NCBI RefSeq assembly: GCF_001953885.1
Contig: NZ_MQUS01000019.1
Location: forward strand, 25,038-89,037
Reading direction: 5' to 3'
From: Streptomyces sp. IMTB 2501
GTDB taxonomy: Bacteria; Actinomycetota; Actinomycetes; Streptomycetales; Streptomycetaceae
Length of the DNA stretch: 64,000 bases
Shown: piece after piece, positions 43,010 through 51,552 of the stretch
Layout of the letters: each line of letters starts with the position of its first letter
How positions within the stretch are numbered: position 1 is the stretch's first letter
Program-made: the position numbers and the translations under genes
The notes under the pieces: model-generated
The model's database searches: none
What the model was told of the DNA's origin: nothing
What the model saw: only the letters and a program-made list of their open reading frames with translations

Positions 43010-44380
43010 TCAGCGCACACCCACCGCCGCGAGCGCCTTGCGCTGGCGCGGGCTCGGGTGGGCCGGGAAGTAGAGGTAGCAGACTCCCCCGGTGCCGGAG
43101 ACGACCTTGCCGGAGGCGTTGTACCGCTTGGTGCGCAGCCAGATGTTTTCGAACTCCCGCCGCAGATAGACCCGCCGTACCGCGTCGTCGTTCGGCGAGG
43201 CCGGGTCGTTGGCGATCACGTCGCCGTCGGCGGTGAAGCCGATCACGGTCATCAGATGGCCCGCGGTGCCGTAGCCGGCACCGGTCAGCTCCGTCTTCAG
43301 GAACGACTGGGACGTTATGGCGGGGATGCCGGCCGCGATCAGCGTCTCCAGGTCGGTGAGCGAGGCGAGCCGGGTGACCACGCCCTGGAGTCCCTGGAAC
43401 GTGGCCGCGTAGGCCGCGTTGAACGGCCAGTTGCCGCAGCCCTCGTACTGGTAGTCGTAGGTGAAGCGAGCGGCGTTGTCGACCTGCGGGTCGGCGTAGG
43501 AGGGGTCCACCCAGGCGAGTTGCCCGGGGGTGAGCCGGCCGCCCCAGTACTCGACGATCATCTGCGAGGAAGTGGGGCTGCACCAGGCCTCGCCGCCGTT
43601 GTCGTACTGCGGGTACTGGCCCTTGTGGATCTCCTGCGAGTAGCGCGGGACGGACAGTTCCTGGGCGAGGCCGGGGACGGAGGCGGGCACGGTGAAGCGG
43701 TCGGGGACGTCGGAACCCATCGCGCCGAGCCGCCACACGGTGGGGGTCAGACGGGTGCCGGGCTTGCGATAGAGGGTGAGGCGCAGCCGGTACGACGCCA
43801 GGCGCAGGCCGGTGCTCGCGTCGTCGATGGCGAAGGTGTCGGTCGAGATGGCGCTCTTGCCGTCGCTCTGGCCGTCCACCGAGGTCCGCTTGATGTCCTG
43901 GTCACCGGCCGCCCAGCGGCCCATCACGTACCAGGGGGTCTCGGTGCCGTCGGAGTACGTGCCCCGCAGCTCGACCTGGAGCCAGGAGCCGTCGGGAGTG
44001 TGCGCGTTCCAGGAGGCGACGACCTCGGTGGCGGGGACGGTGAGGCGGTGCACCGGGGAGGTCCAGACGGCGTACTCCCAGGTGGCGGTGGTACCGGTGT
44101 GCGGGTCGGTGTAGTCGCTGCGGCCGGCGGGGGCGCCGATGACCACGCCGGGGCGTGCGCCGGAGACGGCGCGGGTGCCCTGGGCGGTGCCGAGGCGCCA
44201 CTCGCGGTACGTGGTCCAGGCGTGGTAGTCGATCGGGCGGGCCTGCGCCGGGGCGGGGTCGTCGGCGTCGGTGGCGGGGCGCTGCGCGGTGGCGGCAGCG
44301 GGGGCCGTTCCGCCGGCCACCGCCGCGGCGACGGCGACGGCGAGGACGGTTCTGCGGGACGGCTGTTGGGCTCTGCTCAT
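43010..44380 (-). CDS. Secreted C39-like peptidase
   Basis: Exported protein of 456 aa. The twin-arginine-like signal SRRTVLAVAVAAAVAGG spans residues 8-24. A beta-rich region (about 50-230) precedes a papain-like C39 domain with the nucleophile Cys267 in GGEAWCSPTSS, His375 in TAGHLMTVIGF and a following Asn/Asp in IANDPAS. The ATG at 44380 has only weak Shine-Dalgarno sequence. Unlike bacteriocin C39 domains it has no transporter part, so it is a secreted protease or amidase of unknown substrate. Confidence 0.85.
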   Translation of the reverse strand: MSRAQQPSRRTVLAVAVAAAVAGGTAPAAATAQRPATDADDPAPAQARPIDYHAWTTYREWRLGTAQGTRAVSGARPGVVIGAPAGRSDYTDPHTGTTATWEYAVWTSPVHRLTVPATEVVASWNAHTPDGSWLQVELRGTYSDGTETPWYVMGRWAAGDQDIKRTSVDGQSDGKSAISTDTFAIDDASTGLRLASYRLRLTLYRKPGTRLTPTVWRLGAMGSDVPDRFTVPASVPGLAQELSVPRYSQEIHKGQYPQYDNGGEAWCSPTSSQMIVEYWGGRLTPGQLAWVDPSYADPQVDNAARFTYDYQYEGCGNWPFNAAYAATFQGLQGVVTRLASLTDLETLIAAGIPAITSQSFLKTELTGAGYGTAGHLMTVIGFTADGDVIANDPASPNDDAVRRVYLRREFENIWLRTKRYNASGKVVSGTGGVCYLYFPAHPSPRQRKALAAVGVR

Positions 44381-44569
44381 GGGCGCGAATACCCCCAGGT
44401 GTCCGGGTCGGGGCTGAGCTGCTGCACGGTTTTGCGCCAACTATGGAGCAGGCAGCATGGCCCTGCCAGCACTTCGGCACATGCGGCGCGATGAATATTG
44501 GTCTGGGCCACTGGAAGGAGCCCCGTCCGGATACCGACCGGGGTCGGATCGCTGGCCGGCGCGGGCAGG

Positions 44570-44621
44570 GTGCCTCCCCCAGAGGGGGTACCCCAGGCCC
44601 TTGAGGCACTGGGGGAGGCAC
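44570..44621. terminator. Inverted-repeat element after the APC permease gene
   Basis: GTGCCTCCCCCAG (44570-44582) and CTGGGGGAGGCAC (44609-44621) are perfect inverted repeats with a nested GGGGGTACCCC. Elements of this type recur in Streptomyces genomes and can end the minus-strand permease transcript. Confidence 0.65.
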
Positions 44622-44647
44622 GACCGCCCGCGGCGGCAGCGGCGCTG

Positions 44648-46189
44648 TCAGATGAGATCCATCGCCGCGACCTCGTCGGGGCGGCCATAGCTGATCGGCC
44701 CCTGGAAGCGGCGGCGGGCCGTGGCGAACCACCACACCGTGGCCACGACCAGGACCGCGGCCAGCGCGATCGGCGCGTAGTTGAAGGAGTCGACGGTGAT
44801 CGGCGAGGCCTGTGGCAGCATGAACAGGACGCTGCTGAGCACGATCCAGATCACCGCGAGCCAGCCGACCGGCCGGCCCCAGCGGCCCAGGTGCCACGGC
44901 CCGGGCTGGAACTCGTCACCGAGCCGCAGCCGCAGGAAGATCGGCACGGCGTAGGCGAGGAAGAGGCCGACCACGTTGACGCTGACGATCGCGGTGAAGG
45001 CGGTGTGGGACCACCAGCCCGGCACGACCAGGGCCAGCGAGCACACCACGGCGAGCCACACCGCCTTCACGGGTGTACGGGTACGCGGCGAGACCGAGTG
45101 CCACCAGCGGGAGCCGGGCATGGCACCGTCGCGGGAGAACGCGAAGATCTGCCGGGTGTTGCTGGTGAGATTGGCGAGACCGCAGAAGAGCATCGCGCCG
45201 ATGACGATGAGCAGCATCACCTTCGCCGTGCCGAGTCCGAGGCCGTCGATGAGAATCTGGACCGGCGGCGCGTCCGAACCGGCCACCTTGGCGTAGTCGC
45301 CAATGCTGTAGACCAATGCCAGCATCAGGATCAGGCCGGTGATCGCCGAATAGCCGATGGCCCGCGTGATCCCCTTGGGCGCGTTGACCGTCGCGTGGAC
45401 CGTTTCCTCGGACATGTGGAAGCTGCCGTCGAACCCGGTGAACGTCCAGCTCGTGACCAGCAGGCCGAGCATGCCGCCGTAAAGCCCGCTCGTGAAGCCG
45501 GTGTTGTTCTCGAAATGGGTCACGAACGACGCAGGCTGATGGTGATCGGGCATCACTATGAGTGCGCCCACGATCACGACGAGTCCGATCAGCAGCCACC
45601 ACACGGAAATGCGGTTCAGTACGGCGACGAGCTGGACGGTGTAGGTGTTGGCAAGGCCCTGCACGACGATGATCAGGGCCGTGATCAGCACCGTCTGGTG
45701 CGCGGTCGGCTGGTAGGAGGGCCACTGCAGATGCATGAAGGCCTGGATGAAGGTGGCGGCCGCATACCCGGTGGCCGCGGTGCCGCCGATCTGGCCGACG
45801 AAGTTCAGCCAGCCCGTGAACCAGGACCAGGCACCCTTGTGCCGCTTTGCAAGTTTACCGGCGGAGAAATACAGGGCGCCGCTCGTCGGAAAGGCCGAGG
45901 CGACTTCCGCCATGGCCGCACCGATGAGCAGCACCATGACGCAGACACCGATCCAGCCGAATACGAGAATGCGGGGTCCACCCGCATTCATACCGAATCC
46001 GAAGGACGAGAAAATACCCGAGAGGATATTGATGATGGTGAAGGAGATCGCGAAATTGTCGAACGCCTGGAAGCGCCGGGTGAGTTTCCGCGGATAGCCC
46101 ATCGCGTGCAGGGTCGCGTCGTCGTCCAGCACGACCGCGCCTTCTCCCGCGCGGGCCTTCGCCCGTGGGGTCGACATCCGTTCCGACAC
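44648..46189 (-). CDS. APC-family amino acid/GABA permease
   Basis: Permease of 513 aa with about twelve helices, beginning FAISFTIINILSGIFSSFGFG and including GFDGSFHMSEET (consensus helix 6-7 region) and a long C-terminal hydrophilic tail. GTG at 46189 follows AGAAAGG; an ATG at 46177 is an alternative. It differs clearly from the permease of the betaine operon. It belongs to the GABA/BAT1-like subgroup; the exact substrate is unknown. Confidence 0.88.
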   Translation of the reverse strand: MSERMSTPRAKARAGEGAVVLDDDATLHAMGYPRKLTRRFQAFDNFAISFTIINILSGIFSSFGFGMNAGGPRILVFGWIGVCVMVLLIGAAMAEVASAFPTSGALYFSAGKLAKRHKGAWSWFTGWLNFVGQIGGTAATGYAAATFIQAFMHLQWPSYQPTAHQTVLITALIIVVQGLANTYTVQLVAVLNRISVWWLLIGLVVIVGALIVMPDHHQPASFVTHFENNTGFTSGLYGGMLGLLVTSWTFTGFDGSFHMSEETVHATVNAPKGITRAIGYSAITGLILMLALVYSIGDYAKVAGSDAPPVQILIDGLGLGTAKVMLLIVIGAMLFCGLANLTSNTRQIFAFSRDGAMPGSRWWHSVSPRTRTPVKAVWLAVVCSLALVVPGWWSHTAFTAIVSVNVVGLFLAYAVPIFLRLRLGDEFQPGPWHLGRWGRPVGWLAVIWIVLSSVLFMLPQASPITVDSFNYAPIALAAVLVVATVWWFATARRRFQGPISYGRPDEVAAMDLI

Positions 46190-46236
46190 AGATCGGCCTT
46201 TCTCTCGAGGGGGGTGGAAAAAGGGACGAACAGGGG

Positions 46237-47193
46237 TCAGTCCGGGCGCGGGACGGGCAGGCCACAGGCGCGCCGGGCCCGGGAGAGCTGCTCGGCCGGA
46301 TCACCGAAGGCGCTCCAGGGCATGCGCGAGGCGTACGGACCCATCGCCATGAACACCGCCCGGGCCTCGAACTCGCGCTGGGCCATGACCAGCGCATGCG
46401 CCAGGTAGGCCAGGTCGAGCACCGGAGTGAAGCGATAATCGGCCACCGCGGGCAGCCAGTTCTGGTAGATCGCCAGCGCGGTCGAGCGCCACTGCGGCTG
46501 TTCCCAGATGCGGTCGGCGAGCAGCTGGGTGGGGTTGTAGCTCTCCACCAGGGCCACCAGGGGCAGCAGCCGGAGGGGGCAGTCGGCGGGCGCCCGCTGG
46601 CTGAGGAAGGCGGCCACGTCCCAGGCCGCGTTGACCGAGCCGCCGTACCGCGTGAAGAAGCACGACAGGAAGCGGTGGTGGCCCTCACGGTGCCACGGGT
46701 CCAGCGACAGGATGTGCGAGAACAGCCGCCAGGGGCCGGGCGGGGCGGTGAGCAGGCCCTGCGGAGCCGGGTCGCGCAGCCGGTGCAACCGGGCCATGGC
46801 GAGCTTGGCGACCCAGGGCGTGGGGTCCTCGGGGGCCATGGCGGCGGCCCGGTCACAGGCGGTCAGCGCGATCCGCTCCAGCGCCTCGGCCCGCTCGTCG
46901 CGCGCGTCGGCGGCCCGCAGCGCGCGCTGCACCGCGACCCGGGCCCACATCAGCGCGGCCTCGGGCGTCGGCTCCTCGGTGAGCCAGCGCTCGACGAGAT
47001 CGGTGCCGGCCGCCTCGGAGGCGAGGACCAGCGAGCGATGCGCGCGCAGGGCGAAGTCGGAACGCGTCTCGGCGAGCGCCTCGTGCGCGTATCGATAACG
47101 TCCGGCGCGCACATCGACGCATACGCTCGCCAGGACACGGTCGTCGGCCGCCGGATGCCACACATAGTGCCCTTCGAATAACTCCGCGACCAT
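46237..47193 (-). CDS. Conserved hypothetical alpha-helical protein
   Basis: Protein of 318 aa that is nearly all helical with Ala/Arg/Leu-rich segments, such as ALMWARVAVQRALRAADARDERAEALERI. It is TPR-like in layout but without a clear consensus. It has no signal peptide or membrane segment. An abundance of Trp and Tyr in the middle (RYGGSVNAAWDVAAFL) is notable. It is transcribed toward the permease but separated by 47 bases. Function is unknown. Confidence 0.7.
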   Translation of the reverse strand: MVAELFEGHYVWHPAADDRVLASVCVDVRAGRYRYAHEALAETRSDFALRAHRSLVLASEAAGTDLVERWLTEEPTPEAALMWARVAVQRALRAADARDERAEALERIALTACDRAAAMAPEDPTPWVAKLAMARLHRLRDPAPQGLLTAPPGPWRLFSHILSLDPWHREGHHRFLSCFFTRYGGSVNAAWDVAAFLSQRAPADCPLRLLPLVALVESYNPTQLLADRIWEQPQWRSTALAIYQNWLPAVADYRFTPVLDLAYLAHALVMAQREFEARAVFMAMGPYASRMPWSAFGDPAEQLSRARRACGLPVPRPD

Positions 47194-47390
47194 GTCCCCC
47201 TGCCAGTCCCCGTACGACGCACAGCAGTTGCGCTGGAGGCACCATACTCAGCGGCGGGCAGCCCCGGAACGCCGAATTCGACATATCGGTCAGGGGATTC
47301 GCGAATGTTTATCCGTGCGATTGACTGGCTGCCAGCCGATGATTCAAACCACGACCTTTCCGGCCCGCCGGCCCGCACGGCCCTGCCGCT

Positions 47391-48074
47391 ATGGGCCACC
47401 ACTACACTGTTTCCGGAAAACCGCCCGCATCGACCCACCCCTGGGGAACCACCATTCGCGACCTCGCCGCCCGGCTGCGCGGGCTTCCCCCCTCCCTCGG
47501 GCCGGTCCGGCTGATCGGCGTCGACGGGCACGCCGGCTCGGGAAAGTCCACCTTCGCCGGGCACCTGGCCGCGGCCCTCGGCGGGGCTCCGGTGCTGCAT
47601 CTCGACGACATCGCCAGCCACGAGCAGCTCTTCACGTGGACCGACCGGCTCACGGCCCAGGCGATCCGGCCGCTCGCCCGCGGCGTGAGCGCGCACTACA
47701 CGCCCTACGACTGGCGTGCCCGCAGGTTCACCGCCCCGCGCCCGCTGCCGGCCGCACCCGTGGTCCTCGTCGAGGGCGTCGGCGCCGGCCGCCGGGCACT
47801 GCGGCCGTATCTGGCCCTGCTGCTGTGGATGGAGCTGCCCCGGGAGGAGTCCTGGACGCGGGGGCAGTCGCGGGACGGGGCGGAGCAGCGGGAGTTCTGG
47901 GACGGATGGGTCGCGGCGGAGCGCGCACACTTCTCCTCGGACCCCTCGCGCCCCCATGCCGATCTCCTGGTGCTGCAGACATCGACGGGGTACGAGGTGC
48001 TTCCGGGGCCCGGGTCAACCCCTGGTTCGAACCAAAGCGTGACCCAGAGTGACGGACCCTCCCCGTTGTGGTGA
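47391..48074 (+). CDS. P-loop kinase-like protein (uridine kinase family)
   Basis: ATP-binding protein of 227 aa. The P-loop GVDGHAGSGKST (43-54) and a following HLDDIASHEQLF are typical of uridine kinase/phosphoribulokinase-like small-molecule kinases, and LVEGVGAGRRAL is the expected third strand. The ATG at 47391 has little ribosome binding sequence, so a start within a few codons is uncertain. The acceptor substrate is unknown. Confidence 0.8.
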   Translation: MGHHYTVSGKPPASTHPWGTTIRDLAARLRGLPPSLGPVRLIGVDGHAGSGKSTFAGHLAAALGGAPVLHLDDIASHEQLFTWTDRLTAQAIRPLARGVSAHYTPYDWRARRFTAPRPLPAAPVVLVEGVGAGRRALRPYLALLLWMELPREESWTRGQSRDGAEQREFWDGWVAAERAHFSSDPSRPHADLLVLQTSTGYEVLPGPGSTPGSNQSVTQSDGPSPLW

Positions 48075-48123
48075 AGTTGTGAAGACCCTTGTGGGGGAAC
48101 TTCTCCGAGTGCTCCAACTCGGC

Positions 48124-48153
48124 TTGACCCGGGGGCCGTACAGGTCTTACGTT
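48124..48153 (+). promoter_or_regulatory. Promoter of a short transcript
   Basis: TTGACC (48124-48129) and TACGTT (48148-48153) are 18 bases apart. The transcript would start near 48160. Confidence 0.6.
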
Positions 48154-48159
48154 CTCAAT

Positions 48160-48232
48160 GTGCGGTGATTCGGAGCCGCCCAAAGACGCGAAGCCCCCGG
48201 TTGTTCCCCCGTGATCGGGGGCTTCGTTCTGC
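48160..48232 (+). ncRNA. Candidate small RNA of about 73 bases
   Basis: A good promoter is followed about 30 bases later by a strong hairpin, with no open frame and no nearby downstream start. The predicted RNA has a small GCGG/CCGC stem and ends with a C-rich loop over an 11-base stem. It recalls the actinobacterial 6C RNA, but only one C-rich loop (five C) is seen, so I do not assign it. Confidence 0.5.
48189..48226 (+). terminator. Terminator of the candidate small RNA
   Basis: CGAAGCCCCCG (48189-48199) and CGGGGGCTTCG (48216-48226) form a perfect 11-base stem with a 16-base loop, followed by TTCTGCTTG. From 48227 to 48500 no further gene is visible. A TACGAT at 48365-48370, seven bases before an in-frame GTG at 48378, may start the next gene's transcript. 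Confidence 0.8.
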
Positions 48233-48500
48233 TTGTCCGCACTTTTCCAGGCGCCCCCCGCACCGATCCGCTCACCCTGGGTCACGAAGCGGCGCGCGCC
48301 CCGTCTGCTCCCACCTCGTCAAACGGCCTGTGCGGCCCCCTTCGGCACGTGGTCGTCGCGCGGGTACGATGCCCTCGGTGCGACCTTCGAGAATGCCTTG
48401 CACCGGTAACTCCGGTCCGCGGCACGGTGGTTCGGCCGCGGCGGCAGCCGGGCGATCGCCCGGTGGTGAACCACGGGGGCACGGTCTGTGGGGGGACGGG

Positions 48501-50363
48501 ATGGACTTCGGCACGCAGGGCCCCGAGGCCCCGGCCGACCTGGCCTGGCTGCGGGGGGTGGACGCCTACACGATGGGCGCCTATCCGCAGGCGGAGGAGG
48601 AGTTCCGCGCCGCGGTGCGGATGGATCCGGGGATGGCGGACGGCTGGCTCGGGCTGCACGCGCTGCGGGTCGACACGACGACCTCGCTGCTCAGGATGTT
48701 CCGGCACCGAGATCGCTTCGGCGAACAGCGCGCCCGGCACCGCAGGACGCTCAACTCCTGGTACTGGCTGGGCTGGTGGGTGCAGCCGGTGCTGGAGAGC
48801 CCACGTGATCTGTTACTCGCGCACGCCTCGCACTGGCTGGACGGCCGGCACGTACCGGAGCTGGACCGCGCCCTGGCCGGACTCCCGCCGGTGGACACCG
48901 ACCCCCAGGTGCGCTTCCTGCACGCCTGCCGCGCCTATCTGGTCAAGGACTGGGAGCAGCTGGTACGGCACACCGACCCGCTGCTGGACGACGCCATGCT
49001 CGGCATCGAGGCGGGTCTGTTCGGTGGCATGGCCCGAGTCCGGCTGGAGATGTACGGCCAGGCCGAGCCGCTGCTCTCGGCGGCACTGATGCGCTGCCGC
49101 AGCGAGCAGCCGCAGCGCAAGGAACTGCGCTACTGGCTGGCCCGGGCGCACGAGGGCACGGGGCGCTCGGCGGCCGCGCTCCCCCTGTACCGGGCCGTGC
49201 ACCGCGTCGACCCCGCCTTCATGGACACCTCGGCGCGGCTGGCGGCGATCGCCGAGGGCGACGGGTACGACGACACCGCCGACCTCGCCGCGATCACCCT
49301 GACCGGTGCCGGGCAGGACAGCGTGGACGGGCCGGACGGCTTCGATCCGCTCTTCGGCACCGAGGGCCGTGATCTGCGGCTGCCGGAGCCGGATCTGCCG
49401 ACCGGACCGCTGCCGTCGGTGGCGGACCCGACGGTACGGCTGAAGACCGGGACCTCCTCGTCGCCGATCCCGGCCGGACCGACCGATCCCGCCCTGCTGG
49501 AGGAGGCGCTCGCCGAGCTGGAGCGCATGGTGGGGCTGGAGCCGGTGAAACGCCAGGTCAAGGCGTTGTCCGCGCAGTTGAACATGGCCCGGTTGCGGGC
49601 CGGGCAGGGGCTGCCGGTACAGCCGCCGAAACGGCACTTCGTCTTCTCGGGGCCGTCGGGGACGGGGAAGACCACGGTGGCCCGGATCCTCGGCCGGGTC
49701 TTCTACGCGCTGGGCCTGCTCGGCGGGGACCACCTGGTGGAGGCCCAGCGGGCCGATCTGGTCGGCGAGTATCTCGGGCAGACGGCCGTGAAGGCCAATG
49801 AGCTGATCGACTCCGCGATCGGCGGGGTGCTGTTCGTGGACGAGGCGTACTCGCTGTCCAACTCCGGGTACGGCAAGGGCGACGCGTACGGCGACGAGGC
49901 CTTGCAGGTGCTGCTGAAGCGGGCCGAGGACAACCGGGACCATCTGGTGGTGATCCTGGCCGGCTATCCGGAGGGCATGGACCGGCTGCTCGCCGCCAAC
50001 CCCGGGCTGTCCTCGCGTTTCACCACCCGCGTCGACTTCCCTTCCTACCGGCCGCAGGAACTCACCGAGATCGGGAAGGTGCTGGCGGCGGAGAACGGGG
50101 ACGTCTGGGACGAGGAGGCACAGGACGAGCTGCGCTCGATCGCCGGGCATGTGGTCGAGCAGGGGTGGATCGACGAGTTGGGCAACGGGCGGTTTCTGCG
50201 GACGCTGTACGAGAAGAGCTGTGCGTATCGGGATCTTCGGCTGTCCACTTATGCGGGTTCCCTGTCCAGGGAGGACTTGGCCACGCTTCGGTTGCCGGAC
50301 CTGATGCAGGCGTACGGGGAAGTGCTGTCGGGGCGGGGGCCCCAGGATCCGTCGGCGATGTAG
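48501..50363 (+). CDS. EccA/CbxX-like AAA+ ATPase
   Basis: Protein of 620 aa with an N-terminal TPR-like helical domain (about 1-290), a linker and a C-terminal CbxX/CfxQ AAA+ domain. FSGPSGTGKTT holds Lys390, and VLFVDEAYSLSN and SRFTTRVDF provide Walker B and arginine-finger regions. The layout matches EccA of type VII secretion, but no ESX genes (EccB-E, EsxAB) lie nearby. I start it at the ATG at 48501 (GGGGGGACGGG upstream); the in-frame GTG at 48378 is possible as a leaderless start. A chaperone-like role is likely. Confidence 0.85.
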   Translation: MDFGTQGPEAPADLAWLRGVDAYTMGAYPQAEEEFRAAVRMDPGMADGWLGLHALRVDTTTSLLRMFRHRDRFGEQRARHRRTLNSWYWLGWWVQPVLESPRDLLLAHASHWLDGRHVPELDRALAGLPPVDTDPQVRFLHACRAYLVKDWEQLVRHTDPLLDDAMLGIEAGLFGGMARVRLEMYGQAEPLLSAALMRCRSEQPQRKELRYWLARAHEGTGRSAAALPLYRAVHRVDPAFMDTSARLAAIAEGDGYDDTADLAAITLTGAGQDSVDGPDGFDPLFGTEGRDLRLPEPDLPTGPLPSVADPTVRLKTGTSSSPIPAGPTDPALLEEALAELERMVGLEPVKRQVKALSAQLNMARLRAGQGLPVQPPKRHFVFSGPSGTGKTTVARILGRVFYALGLLGGDHLVEAQRADLVGEYLGQTAVKANELIDSAIGGVLFVDEAYSLSNSGYGKGDAYGDEALQVLLKRAEDNRDHLVVILAGYPEGMDRLLAANPGLSSRFTTRVDFPSYRPQELTEIGKVLAAENGDVWDEEAQDELRSIAGHVVEQGWIDELGNGRFLRTLYEKSCAYRDLRLSTYAGSLSREDLATLRLPDLMQAYGEVLSGRGPQDPSAM

Positions 50364-50376
50364 GGGGCGGGCAGCA

Positions 50377-50455
50377 CCCCCCGGGGGGCGCGGGGCTGTA
50401 TCGATATGCGGCTCCGCCGCACGGGCTCGACCAGCCCCCCACGCACCCGCAGGCG
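50377..50455 (+). repeat. Streptomyces GC-rich repeat after the eccA-like gene
   Basis: CCCCCCGGGGGGCGCGGGGC is followed by TGTATCGATATGCGGCTCCG and a later ACCAGCCCCC. Sequences of this form recur downstream of many Streptomyces genes. It probably serves as a terminator here. Confidence 0.5.
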
Positions 50456-50463
50456 ACAACGGT

Positions 50464-51552
50464 CTACGTGGCCAGCGCCTCCTCCGGCTCGCCGCTCACC
50501 CTCGGCTCCGCCACCGTCACGTCCGCCGTCGCCCGGTGGGCCGGGTCTCGGACCTCTCCGACCAGCAGCTCCAGGACGTCCTCCAGGGCGACCAGGCCCA
50601 GGACCTTGCCGGAGCTGCCGGCGACCTGGGCCAGGTGCGTGGCCGCTCGGCGCATGACGGTCAGGGCGTCGTCGAGCGGAAGCTCGGCCCGGAGGGTCGC
50701 CATGGGGCGCCAGACGTGCTGCGGGACGGCGCGGTCCGACTCCTCCAGGTCCAGGACGTCCTTGACGTGGACGTACCCCATGAAGGGGCCCTTGTCCGTC
50801 GCGGCGACCGGGAAGCGGGAGTACCCCGTGCGGGCCGTCAGCGCGACGATCTCGCCCGGGGTGACCGAAGGGGTCACGGTGACCAGGGACTCGCGGCGCA
50901 GCAGAACGTCCGTCACCGGGCGGGAGCCCAGCTCCAGGGCGTCCTCCAGGCGCTCCCGCTCCTCGGGGTCGAGCAGACCCGCCTGGCCGGAGTCCTCCAG
51001 CAGACGGTTGAGCTGCTCGCTGGTGACGACGGCCTCGACCTCGTCCTTGGGCTCGACCCGGAAGAGGCGCAGGATGGCCTGGGCGCAGGCGCCGAGGGCC
51101 ACCGTGATCGGCTTGCACAGGCGGGCGAACGCCACCAGGCCGGGGCTCAGCCAGAGCGCGGCCTTCTCGGGTGCCGCCATCGCCAGGTTCTTCGGCACCA
51201 TCTCGCCGATGACCAGGTGGAAGAAGACCACCGCTGCCAGCGCGATCACATACCCGAGCGGGTGGACCATGCCGTCCGGGAGGTGGACCGCCTCGAATGC
51301 CGGCTCCAGCAGATGGGCCACCGTCGGCTCGGCGACCGCGCCGAGCGTCAGGGAGCACACGGTGATGCCGAACTGGGCCGCGGCCATCATCTGGGGCAGG
51401 CGCTGCAGGCCGTAGAGGACCTGGCGGGCCCGCGCCGTGCCCAGCGGTTCGATCTGGCTGCGGCGGACGGAGACGAGCGCGAACTCGGCGCCGACGAAGA
51501 AGCCGTTGGCGAGCACGAGCAGTGCGGCGAAGACCAGTTGGAGGACGCTCAT
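50464..51552 (-). CDS. CNNM/CorC-family membrane protein (second copy)
   Basis: Protein of 362 aa with a DUF21 membrane domain (LVFAALLVLANGFFVGAEFALVSVRRSQIEPL) and two CBS domains (about 215-330). It ends in a short tail and lacks the CorC_HlyC domain seen in its neighbour. The family exports Mg/Co ions or regulates their transport. The ATG overlaps the stop of the upstream paralogue (ATGA). The pair may form a heteromer. Confidence 0.88.
   Translation of the reverse strand: MSVLQLVFAALLVLANGFFVGAEFALVSVRRSQIEPLGTARARQVLYGLQRLPQMMAAAQFGITVCSLTLGAVAEPTVAHLLEPAFEAVHLPDGMVHPLGYVIALAAVVFFHLVIGEMVPKNLAMAAPEKAALWLSPGLVAFARLCKPITVALGACAQAILRLFRVEPKDEVEAVVTSEQLNRLLEDSGQAGLLDPEERERLEDALELGSRPVTDVLLRRESLVTVTPSVTPGEIVALTARTGYSRFPVAATDKGPFMGYVHVKDVLDLEESDRAVPQHVWRPMATLRAELPLDDALTVMRRAATHLAQVAGSSGKVLGLVALEDVLELLVGEVRDPAHRATADVTVAEPRVSGEPEEALAT

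Noticed and set aside
48160..48232. Assignment of the small RNA to the 6C family
   Set aside because: Only one C-rich loop with five C is seen, whereas 6C RNAs have two loops with six or more C.
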